NCBI GenBank assembly: GCA_050740975.1
Contig: JBOIEE010000356.1
Location: 1-24,741 of the forward strand
Source of the DNA: JBOHHR01 sp050740975
GTDB lineage: Bacteria; Pseudomonadota; Gammaproteobacteria; JBOHHR01
Length of the DNA stretch: 24,741 bases
Reading direction: 5' to 3'
A model generated the notes under the pieces. The model saw only the letters and a program-made list of their open reading frames with translations. It did not search any database and was not told the DNA's origin. Shown piece after piece: positions 7,738-14,781 of this stretch (positions are counted from its first letter, which is position 1; every line of letters begins with the position of its first letter). Made by a program: the position numbers and the translations under genes.

Positions 7738-9915
7738 TCAGCATAATGCGAGATCTATTTTCTTCTCCTCTAAGTTCACCCGCGTGACCTGAACCCTAAC
7801 CGCTTGCGCCAAGCGATAGACCACACCGCTGCGTTCTCCGGTCAAGCGGCGGCGCAGCGGATCAAAATGATAATAATCGCCCTTGAGCGACGTTACGTGG
7901 ACCAATCCTTCCACGTAGATGTTTTTTAGCTCCACAAACAATCCAAACGTCGTAACCGAGGATATGACCCCTTCGTAGCGATCCCCAATCTTGTCCAGCA
8001 TATGTTCGCATTTCAACCAGGCGATTGCATCTCGTGTTGCTTCATCGGCACGGCGCTCAGCGGTCGAACAATGTTCGCCGAGCTGCTCCAAGTGCGGTCG
8101 GTCATAGGGGAATTCGCCCCGCGGGCGCCCCGCCAGCAAATGACGAATCGCGCGATGCACTAAAAGATCCGGGTAGCGGCGTATAGGCGAAGTGAAATGG
8201 GTGTAAGCGTCGAATGCGAGCCCAAAATGCCCCCGGTTCTTGGGGCTGTACATTGCCAGCTTCAGGCTGCGCAGCATTACCGTTTGGATCAGGTGCTCAT
8301 CCTCACGCCCAGTAACAGAGACCAAAGTCTCAGCGTAGTCCTTGGCAACAGGGGCCTTCCCTCCTCTCAAGCGGACCCCTAACTCGGCCAAGAATGCCCG
8401 TACAGACTCAATATCTTCCGGCCCGGGCGGTTCGTGCACGCGGTATAGAAAGGGAATACGCTGGCGTAATAGGAAAGAAGCGGCCGCCACGTTAGCCGCG
8501 ATCATGCATTCTTCAATGATGCGATGCGCGTCGTTGCGCTCGAGCGCATGGATCTGCGAAATTTTGCCTTTGTCGTCAAAGATGATCTGCGTTTCCACCG
8601 TATCGAAGTCTATGGCGCCGCGCTGGATGCGGCGCTTGTGCAGGGCGCGATACAAAGCATAAAGCTCATCCAAGTGCGGAACCAGTTTTCGGTAGCGCGC
8701 CCGCGCGGATCGATCTTTGTTGATCACCGCGGTCGCGACTTCGCTATAGCTTAATCTGGCCGCCGAACGCATCACCGCTTCGACGAAGCGATAGCCCTTG
8801 ACCGCACCTTTCGGACCGATCTCGATCTCGCACGCAAGGCATAAGCGGTCTACCCCGGGATTTAAAGAACAAAGGCCATTCGACAACAGCTCCGGCAACA
8901 TGGGGATAACACGATCGGGAAAATAAATCGAGGTGCCGCGGCGATGCGCCTCTTCATCCAAAGCAGTGCCCGGCCGTACGTAATGCGAGACGTCGGCGAT
9001 AGCCACCCACAACCGCCAACCTTGGCCATGTCGCTGGCAGTAAACCGCATCATCGAAATCCCGCGCGTCCTCTCCATCGATAGTCACCAGCGGCAACGCC
9101 CTAAGATCCAACCGACCTCTTTTGTCACCCGGCTTTACCTCTCCCGTAACATTCTCGATTTCCTGCTCAAGCTCGGCGGGCCACTCCCAGGGAAGGTGGT
9201 GCGCGCGGATCGCGATCTCCACCTCCATCCCCGGAGCCATATGCTCTCCCAGCACCTCCACGATTCGGCCCTGGGGCTGACGCCTTTCGTCGGGCTGCTT
9301 TAGGATCGCCGCGGTTACGATCTGGCCGTCGCGGGCATCGCCCCTCTGTCCTCGCGGGATAAGGATGTCTTGATGGATCCGTTTGTTATCCGGAACTACA
9401 AAGCCCACGCCGCCTTCTTTGACGTAGCGACCGACCACTTGCTGGTTGGCTCGCTCCAACACTTCTACCAATGCGCCTTCCCGACGCCCATTACGGTCGA
9501 CACTTAGGATCCGTACCAGAACGCGGTCACCATGCAAGGCGAGGCGCATTTGCCGCGCAGATAAAAAAATATCCGGGCCTCCCTCCTCGCACAGCAAAAA
9601 TCCAAAACCGTCTGGATGACCCACCACGCGGCCGCGCACAAGGTCCATCTTATCCACCACTCCGTAGGCGCCACGGCGATCGCGCATAAGTTGCCCGTCC
9701 CGCTGCATCGCGAGCAAACGGCGGCGAAGGGCCTCGAGTCTCTTGCCGTCGTGCATCGCGAGATCCGAGGCGATTTGTTCTAAAACGCGGGGACCGGGGC
9801 AGTCACCCAAGTAACTTAGGATCAGCTCCCGACTCGCGATCGGATCGGCATACTTTTGCGCCTCACGCAGCGCGTGCGGGACACGGTAGGGGCTACGGGT
9901 TTTCTTTTTGTTCAT
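7738..9915 (-). CDS. rnr: Ribonuclease R
   Basis: RNase R is a processive 3'-5' exoribonuclease that degrades structured RNA. The product has an N-terminal HTH-like region, cold-shock domains, the RNB catalytic domain with the metal-binding aspartates of 'IDGEDARDFDDAV', and a C-terminal S1 domain beginning 'DRYEGVISSVTTFGLFVEL'. It ends right after S1, so the basic tail present in E. coli RNase R is absent. I chose the ATG at 9915, reading MNKKKTRSPYR; a TTG three codons upstream (9924) is in frame, but neither has a clear ribosome binding site. The start overlaps the -35 box of divergent tRNA-Leu. Confidence 0.96.
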   Translation of the reverse strand: MNKKKTRSPYRVPHALREAQKYADPIASRELILSYLGDCPGPRVLEQIASDLAMHDGKRLEALRRRLLAMQRDGQLMRDRRGAYGVVDKMDLVRGRVVGHPDGFGFLLCEEGGPDIFLSARQMRLALHGDRVLVRILSVDRNGRREGALVEVLERANQQVVGRYVKEGGVGFVVPDNKRIHQDILIPRGQRGDARDGQIVTAAILKQPDERRQPQGRIVEVLGEHMAPGMEVEIAIRAHHLPWEWPAELEQEIENVTGEVKPGDKRGRLDLRALPLVTIDGEDARDFDDAVYCQRHGQGWRLWVAIADVSHYVRPGTALDEEAHRRGTSIYFPDRVIPMLPELLSNGLCSLNPGVDRLCLACEIEIGPKGAVKGYRFVEAVMRSAARLSYSEVATAVINKDRSARARYRKLVPHLDELYALYRALHKRRIQRGAIDFDTVETQIIFDDKGKISQIHALERNDAHRIIEECMIAANVAAASFLLRQRIPFLYRVHEPPGPEDIESVRAFLAELGVRLRGGKAPVAKDYAETLVSVTGREDEHLIQTVMLRSLKLAMYSPKNRGHFGLAFDAYTHFTSPIRRYPDLLVHRAIRHLLAGRPRGEFPYDRPHLEQLGEHCSTAERRADEATRDAIAWLKCEHMLDKIGDRYEGVISSVTTFGLFVELKNIYVEGLVHVTSLKGDYYHFDPLRRRLTGERSGVVYRLAQAVRVQVTRVNLEEKKIDLALC

Positions 9916-9943
9916 TGACAGCAATGGGTGGGTTCGGTAGGCT
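9915..9943 (+). promoter_or_regulatory. Promoter of tRNA-Leu
   Basis: TTGACA (9915-9920) and TAGGCT (9938-9943) are 17 bases apart, followed by a GC-rich CCGCG discriminator typical of stringently controlled tRNA promoters. The predicted start falls about 6-8 bases before the mature tRNA. The -35 hexamer touches the rnr start codon on the other strand. Confidence 0.75.
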
Positions 9944-9956
9944 CCGCGTTCTCCCA

Positions 9957-10043
9957 GCCGAGGTGGCGGAATCGGTAGACGCGCTAGCTTCAGGTGCTAG
10001 TGGGGGCAACCCCGTGGAGGTTCAAGTCCTCTCCTCGGCACCA
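9957..10043 (+). tRNA. tRNA-Leu (anticodon CAG)
   Basis: Class II tRNA of 87 bases including an encoded CCA. The acceptor GCCGAGG pairs with CCTCGGC, the anticodon stem CTAGC/GCTAG encloses loop TTCAGGT giving anticodon CAG, a variable arm GGGGGCAACCCC follows, and the T arm holds the TTCAAGT loop. D-loop and length are those of bacterial tRNA-Leu. Confidence 0.96.
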
Positions 10044-10191
10044 GGTTTCGTTGGTCACAACTTATTGCTCAAGATAAAATAGCTTGATAAGGATTTCAAT
10101 TAAAGGTCTTTGGTTAAAGTCCCGCGCAATTGCTGTTTTACCTCGGTCCTGAAATAAACCCTAAGCGCCGCCCGCTTCACCCGTTAACCCT

Positions 10192-11607
10192 ATGAAGGTA
10201 CGCACCCGCTTTGCCCCCAGCCCAACAGGCGACCTGCACTTAGGGGGAGTTCGCACCGCGCTTTATTCCTGGCTGCAGGCGCGAAAACACGGTGGGGGTT
10301 TTATCCTCCGGATCGAAGATACAGACCAAGAGCGCTCCACTGAAGCTTCAATAAAGGCCATATTAGAAGCCATGTCCTGGCTGCGCCTGGACTACGACCA
10401 GGGGCCCATTTTCCAAACTCAACGCTTCGACCGTTACCGAGAAGTAATTGCACGATTGCTCGCCGAAGGCAACGCCTATTACTGCACGTGCTCCAAAGAG
10501 CGGTTGGAAAAGCTCCGGGAAAAGCAGTTGGCACACAAGGAGAAGCCCCGTTATGACGGACAGTGCCGCAACCGCAGGGGAAACCGCGCGCGCCCAAGCG
10601 TCTCCTCCGTGATCCGCTTTGCGAGCCCATTACACGGCGAGGTAGTGGTGGACGACCTAGTACACGGCCCAACCCTTTTCCGTAACCAAGAGTTAGACGA
10701 TCTGATCATTGCCCGTTCCGATGGCGTGCCCACCTATAATCTAACCGTGGTTGTGGACGATATGGATATGGCGATCAGCCACGTGATACGGGGCGACGAC
10801 CATCTCAACAACACGCCGCGTCAAATAAACATCCTGAGGGCTTTAGGCGCTGATCCGCCCCGCTACGTGCATCTCCCCGCTATCCGTGGCCCTGACGGCA
10901 AGCGTCTCTCCAAACGGCAAGGGGCGGTCAACGTGCTGGAATACCGCAAGCAGGGCTATCTGCCCGAGGCCATGCTCAACTATCTCGTGCGTCTGGGATG
11001 GTCCCATGGGGATCAAGAAATCTTCTCCCTCCAAGAGATGGTAGCTCTATTCGACGTCTGCGATGTCAATAAAGCAGCAGCGAGGCTAAATCCACAAAAA
11101 CTGCTGTGGCTAAACCAACATTATCTTAAATCCCTAGCACCAGAGCGGATCCAGAACGACTTGCATCCCTTTTTAGAGGAGAAAGGGATAACCCTAACCC
11201 CTTCTCCACCGTTAGAAGAGATCATCGAGTTGCAGCGGGGGCGCTCTAAGACTCTGCAAGAGCTGGCGGAGAACTGCCGCTTCTTTTACCAAGACTTAGC
11301 CCATTATGACGAGCAAGCCGCCCGCAAGTTCTTGCGCCAGGAGGCAATCGAACCCTTGCGCACACTGCATGAGCGGCTCTCGCTATTACCTGAATGGTCG
11401 GCTAGGAGCATCCATGACTCGATCACAGAGGTAGCGGAAAACTTTGGGATCACCCTGGGAGCCATTGCCCAACCGCTGCGTGTGGCCCTGAGCGGCGTAA
11501 CGGTATCACCGCCGATCGATAGTACCGTAGAGCTGATCGGACGAGAGCGCAGCCTGGAGCGTTTAGACCGTGCTTTGCGCTATATTCAACAACAGCGGGC
11601 GCCTTGA
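10192..11607 (+). CDS. gltX: Glutamate--tRNA ligase
   Basis: GltX is the class I synthetase that charges tRNA-Glu with glutamate. The 471-residue product shows the HIGH-type motif in 'APSPTGDLHLGGVRTA' (H16 to G19), the specificity element 'RIEDTDQERS', and the KMSKS-type motif 'KRLSKRQ' starting at residue 237, then a C-terminal anticodon-binding domain. Length is standard for bacterial GluRS. The ATG lacks an evident ribosome binding site, but the N-terminus MKVRTRFAPSPTG is canonical. A tRNA-Glu gene, its probable substrate, lies about 370 bp downstream. Confidence 0.97.
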   Translation: MKVRTRFAPSPTGDLHLGGVRTALYSWLQARKHGGGFILRIEDTDQERSTEASIKAILEAMSWLRLDYDQGPIFQTQRFDRYREVIARLLAEGNAYYCTCSKERLEKLREKQLAHKEKPRYDGQCRNRRGNRARPSVSSVIRFASPLHGEVVVDDLVHGPTLFRNQELDDLIIARSDGVPTYNLTVVVDDMDMAISHVIRGDDHLNNTPRQINILRALGADPPRYVHLPAIRGPDGKRLSKRQGAVNVLEYRKQGYLPEAMLNYLVRLGWSHGDQEIFSLQEMVALFDVCDVNKAAARLNPQKLLWLNQHYLKSLAPERIQNDLHPFLEEKGITLTPSPPLEEIIELQRGRSKTLQELAENCRFFYQDLAHYDEQAARKFLRQEAIEPLRTLHERLSLLPEWSARSIHDSITEVAENFGITLGAIAQPLRVALSGVTVSPPIDSTVELIGRERSLERLDRALRYIQQQRAP

Positions 11608-11639
11608 CACCTTTTCGGCGCTGGCGTAGATTCTCGCCC

Positions 11640-11808
11640 CTAGCAGCCTGTCGGACTTAGGGAACCGTAGCGAGGCGAGTGGGAAATCGAGGACAGATTT
11701 TCGATCATTTGAGGCGAATAGTGGTCACTATTTAACGAAAATGATCGAAACTATGGACCGATTTCCCACCGCCGCAGTAGGTTCTTCCTAAGTCCGACAG
11801 GCTGCTAG
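11640..11808. mobile_element. MITE-like palindromic element
   Basis: A 169-bp imperfect palindrome fills the space between gltX and tRNA-Ala. The outer arms match perfectly for 22 bases (left arm begins CTAGCAGCCTGTCGGACTT) and further blocks are shared inward, including GTGGGAAATCG and TTTCGATCATTT. The centre is AATAGTG-GT-CACTATT. It encodes nothing. Small size, long terminal inverted repeats and no coding capacity fit a miniature inverted-repeat transposable element; the parent insertion sequence is not identified. As RNA it would form a long hairpin that could end gltX transcription. Confidence 0.7.
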
Positions 11809-11849
11809 TTTGAAGCTTTAATTAAACATTGAGTTAAGCAACGGTTGAC

Positions 11850-11925
<76 letters not shown>

Positions 11926-11931
11926 ACTTGA

Positions 11932-11954
11932 GGCTGGTTGGCCAGCCTTTTATT
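11932..11954 (+). terminator. Terminator-like hairpin between tRNA-Ala and tRNA-Glu
   Basis: GGCTGG, a TTGG loop and CCAGCC are followed by TTTTATTT, the form of a Rho-independent terminator. It lies six bases after tRNA-Ala, and only about 20 bases separate it from tRNA-Glu, which leaves little room for a separate tRNA-Glu promoter. It may act as a partial terminator or an RNA-processing signal. Confidence 0.6.
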
Positions 11955-11974
11955 TATCAACATACTCCCGCTCC

Positions 11975-12050
11975 GTCCCCATCGTCTAGAGGCCTAGGAC
12001 ACCGCCCTTTCACGGCGATAACAGGGGTTCGAATCCCCTTGGGGACGCCA
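11975..12050 (+). tRNA. tRNA-Glu (anticodon TTC), integration target
   Basis: A 76-base tRNA including its 3' terminal GCCA. Acceptor GTCCCCA pairs with TGGGGAC, anticodon loop CTTTCAC gives TTC, and the T loop is TTCGAAT. The segment from 12005 onward lies inside a 50-bp direct repeat whose second copy is at 21044, so the present 3' half was probably brought in by the integrated element and restores a complete tRNA. Confidence 0.97.
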
Positions 12051-12054
12051 ATAA
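12005..12054 (+). repeat. Left attachment site (attL) of the integrated element
   Basis: Fifty bases from within the anticodon loop of tRNA-Glu to just past its 3' end are identical to 21044-21093. The flanking bases differ at both ends (G versus A before, G versus A after). A tRNA 3' end is the usual target of tyrosine integrases. Confidence 0.95.
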
Positions 12055-12116
12055 GCAAATGAACTAAAATAGATTTATTCGCGTGGGTCGGCTGACTTCC
12101 AGTGCCGTGTCTATAA

Positions 12117-12136
12117 TTTGTCAATAATGTGGCATA
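12117..12136 (+). repeat. Candidate integrase arm site, left end
   Basis: TTTGTCAAT-AA-TGTGGCATA matches the right-end pair TGTGTCAAT-AA-TGTGTCAAT (20917-20936) at 16 of 20 positions, in the same orientation and with the same 11-bp step. It includes 13 identical consecutive bases, TGTCAATAATGTG. It lies about 60 bp inside attL. Confidence 0.55.
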
Positions 12137-12170
12137 GGGTAGGGGCAGTCGATTCACGCTTCGTGGTGTT

Positions 12171-12665
12171 TCATCCTCCGAGACACGGTGCTTTATGCTG
12201 GGCTTCAGCCTCTAGCGCTGCAACACGGCGGGATAACTCATCGATCTCCATAACTTTAGCTAGCGCCCTAGGTAGCAAAGAAAAAATAGCTACCCACCTG
12301 TCGTTGCTTTTCTCCGTCCGCGAACCGTAGAATCCCCATAGGCACGCTGGTGTTCTGGTGATGGCGCCTTCACTGCGACACGCCGCGCCGTCGACCTCGA
12401 CGTGCGCTTCCAGAGCAAAGACGGGCCCGTTTGACTGCCGCCTGATCGCCAATCCCAACCCGCGCGAGGACAGCGCGCGATACTTAGTCAGCAACCTCAA
12501 TCGAACCGACTTCAGCACCTGCGCGCGTTGCTGTACCGACACCAGCGCCTCGATTGCCGAGAAGCGCTTTCGGAACCCTGGCCGGGTTCTCGGGGCGGCC
12601 TGGTCCATACTGACCAGTGCAAGCTCAGCCCGCACCCAAGATAAGACGCAGCGCCACGCCTGCAA
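12171..12665 (-). pseudogene. Unrecognised open frame with intact-looking C-terminus
   Basis: The frame runs 164 codons from a TTG. Only the last 60 or so residues look like a natural protein: 'WGFYGSRTEKSNDRWVAIF', then 'LLPRALAKVMEIDELSRRVAALEAEA', an amphipathic helix that could form a coiled coil. Upstream of about 12340 the sequence reads better on the plus strand as a decayed transposase. My reading is that a real gene lost its 5' part where an insertion sequence arrived. I cannot name the family. It may be a downstream gene of the DUF4062/OST-HTH unit or a remnant of it. Confidence 0.35.
12345..12620 (+). pseudogene. Decayed transposase fragment, IS4-like (DDE)
   Basis: Two plus-strand reading frames give protein-like text in succession. 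From 12360 the frame reads 'DGAFTATRRAVDLDVRFQ' and stops at a TGA; one frame over it continues 'CRLIANPNPREDSARYLVSN' and 'LNRTDFS'. The second part resembles the 'YLVTNL...FS' stretch of IS4-family transposases just before the catalytic YREK region. The expected 'LYRxRWxxE' that follows is only vaguely present ('ALLYRHQRLD' in a third frame). No terminal inverted repeats were found. This is a frameshifted internal fragment, and the family call is from memory of motifs. Confidence 0.4.
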
Positions 12666-12673
12666 CTGCCGGT

Positions 12674-13576
12674 TCAGGGAAGACTTCTGCCCGTCACTGT
12701 TGTCGTTCTTGTCGCGATGCTACGCAGGCGGACTGAAGCGGAGTCGAGGGCCTGTGCACGGGGTGACTTCTTCTCTTGCTTGAGGTCCAGCAGCTTTGTA
12801 GACATCAAGAACGTCTTTAGTGTGTCAAAGCCAAGAAGCCGATAGTTTATTGGCGTATACGTGCTTAGGTACTTTCCGACGGCAGCGATGTTGGCCCAAC
12901 CGTCTTCGCGCGCTGTGCTCTTCACCGCCTTGATCACGTAGTCGCTTTGGTCTTCGGACGGAGTTGCGTTCTGCCCAAGGAAGGCGGCGGAGGGTGATGC
13001 TGGCACCGGAGCAGCCTTTCCTGAAACGGCTGCTTTCGAAGGCACCTTCTCGGACTTCTGCGTTGCACCGAGTAAGTTGTCGACATTGAAGCTCAGTTGG
13101 CGGGCGAACTTTTGACGAAAATCAGGGATGCCTGAGTACGACTCAGTAAGTCCCTTCAAGCGCATCTTGTCGCGGAACGCTCTCAGTACTTTGAATTGAT
13201 CGATATCGATTTTTTCTGGGTCAACTGCAGTTTGCGAGAAGTACAACATTACGGGGTTGTTCTGGAGAACGAATTGTTCAATCTCCTCGGCTGTTCCGCT
13301 GACGGACACTCCCGTCTGAGTGCCAATCCGTGTCCAGAAGATCCCGACCAGGAGATCACACTCTTTGACTATCTGCTCATTGATGATCGCTTGCGGTCGG
13401 TCACCCATGGCGGGATATGTGTGCGTCTCCCATTTCACTGGTATGAGTATTGACTTAGCGCGAAACGCAGAGACGGCGTTCCATTCATTGATGACTTCAG
13501 GAATGAGCAACCGCTCATCGCCGACGTCCGCTGGCGACGCAATCAGTACTCGATATGCTTTTGCATCAAACGGCAT
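12674..13576 (-). CDS. DUF4062-like and OST-HTH (LOTUS) domain protein, 3' end probably altered
   Basis: The 300-residue product has two recognisable parts. Residues 1 to about 165 resemble DUF4062, a Rossmann/TIR-like domain: 'YRVLIASPADVGDERLLI', 'ECDLLVGIFWTRIGTQTG', 'GTAEEIEQFV'. A Pro/Ala-rich linker leads to residues about 211-270, which match an OST-HTH/LOTUS winged helix ('EDGWANIAAVGKYLSTYTP', 'GFDTLKTFLMS'), a fold that binds RNA. The last 30 residues are Ser/Thr/Arg-rich and unlike the rest; they lie over possible transposase debris, so the natural end may be lost. A GGGAG ribosome binding site precedes the ATG. The gene is divergent from the nuclease-NTPase gene, 251 bp away, and the two may form one system. 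A defence role is inferred. Confidence 0.7.
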   Translation of the reverse strand: MPFDAKAYRVLIASPADVGDERLLIPEVINEWNAVSAFRAKSILIPVKWETHTYPAMGDRPQAIINEQIVKECDLLVGIFWTRIGTQTGVSVSGTAEEIEQFVLQNNPVMLYFSQTAVDPEKIDIDQFKVLRAFRDKMRLKGLTESYSGIPDFRQKFARQLSFNVDNLLGATQKSEKVPSKAAVSGKAAPVPASPSAAFLGQNATPSEDQSDYVIKAVKSTAREDGWANIAAVGKYLSTYTPINYRLLGFDTLKTFLMSTKLLDLKQEKKSPRAQALDSASVRLRSIATRTTTVTGRSLP

Positions 13577-13827
13577 CGAGGTATCTCCCGGTTGTTGGTG
13601 AGAGGGCGAGATGGCGCGTGATTGACAGCTAACGGGTCCAGTCGTATCTTCCCTCTCGAAGAACTCCCGAAGAATCTGCGCTCTGCCTGCACCGCGGCCT
13701 TGCGCCAGGAGCAGCCATAAGCCACTGCTGCCTTTAGGTCACGGATTGCGGTCAGCTATTACTGCCCTTCGGCTTGAACTGGAGCGACTTTTCGTTGAAT
13801 AATCGGTGAAGTTCACGGCCAAACGGA
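13577..13827. promoter_or_regulatory. Divergent intergenic region of the candidate defence pair
   Basis: These 251 bases separate two divergent starts and must hold both promoters. I see no convincing -35/-10 pair and no clear palindromic operator. Apart from the GGGAG before the left gene, nothing specific could be read. Confidence 0.4.
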
Positions 13828-14760
13828 ATGGATCAGCTCACGGAGCTTCTAGCAAAGTACGCCGCGGCGCAGCCAAGAGCCGCACGCGGCGGTTTGGCCG
13901 CACTCGGCGGATTTGACTACCAAATTCGGCTTTATCTGGCTGATTTTGTATCGACCCTAGCTTCCCGCAATGGGCTCGAGGATGCCTCGGACAAATTCAT
14001 AAATGCCTTTGAGGCATTGGCTGACTATACGCGGTCCGAGCCCAGCCATGTCGTATGCGTTCAGGCGAAAACTCGACTGAATAGTTCAACGGCGAGTAAG
14101 GCCGCTGTGGAATTCTGTCGGATTGATGAGTTCCTAGAGAGTTCGGCAAATGCGGCGCTGCGTGCGGGCATGAAGTACGAACTCGTTGCCCGCGAGACAG
14201 AGCGCGTCCCACCGTGGGACAGCGTGACATTGCCGAAAGATATCATTGCACGGCACAGTGGGTTCAAAGATCGCTGGCAACGCCTCGTCGCAGAACAAAA
14301 GGTGCTGGAGCCAAGGATCGAATCTGATCCTTGGTGGCGCTTGATCTCGTCGATCTTTCCGATTGTGCGTGACCCATTCGGATTTGCTCGCCGCTCTCTG
14401 GACCGCTGCCTAGGCTTTGGGCATGACGCCGGCGCCGCCGTGGCCGTGCGAAACGCAATCGCCGAGGATTTTAAGGCATCACTGCTGCAATCAAACGATT
14501 TTGCAGAACTCGTCTCGCAAGACCATGTAGCAGCGAAACCTGATGCCTCGCGAAATATCATGCTTGCGTCTACACCGACGCTCGATCATTTGTGCCGTGG
14601 CTACTTCATGTCGAGGCCGCGCCATGTCACCGATGTCGCAGCGTTTATCGATTCAATTGTCGATTCCCGTTCGCAAACTAATGACAGTAACTATATAGAC
14701 GTCTTGTGGATTCAGGGAAGATCCGGGGTAGGCAAGAGCGTCCTGCTACAATTCCGGTAA
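13828..14760 (+). pseudogene. 5' part of a Cap4/DUF4297-like nuclease plus P-loop NTPase
   Basis: The 310-residue frame starts with a probable PD-(D/E)xK nuclease of the Cap4/DUF4297 kind: 'GGLAALGGFDYQIRLYLADF' near residues 21-40, an acidic 'FEALADY' (E63), and the catalytic-type 'VVCVQAKTR' (Q79, K81). Such domains cut DNA in antiviral systems. After a helical linker it reaches a Walker A motif, 'GRSGVGKS' (297-304), and stops four codons after 'VLLQ'. More stops follow in frame (14770, 14779). A neighbouring frame reads 'IPVIYELSYLTTQSWHC', what one expects of the next strand of an NTPase, so a frameshift lesion lies near 14745-14760. The continuation of the same gene is at 14782-16344. 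Confidence 0.7.
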
Positions 14761-14781
14761 TTTATGAACTGAGTTACCTAA

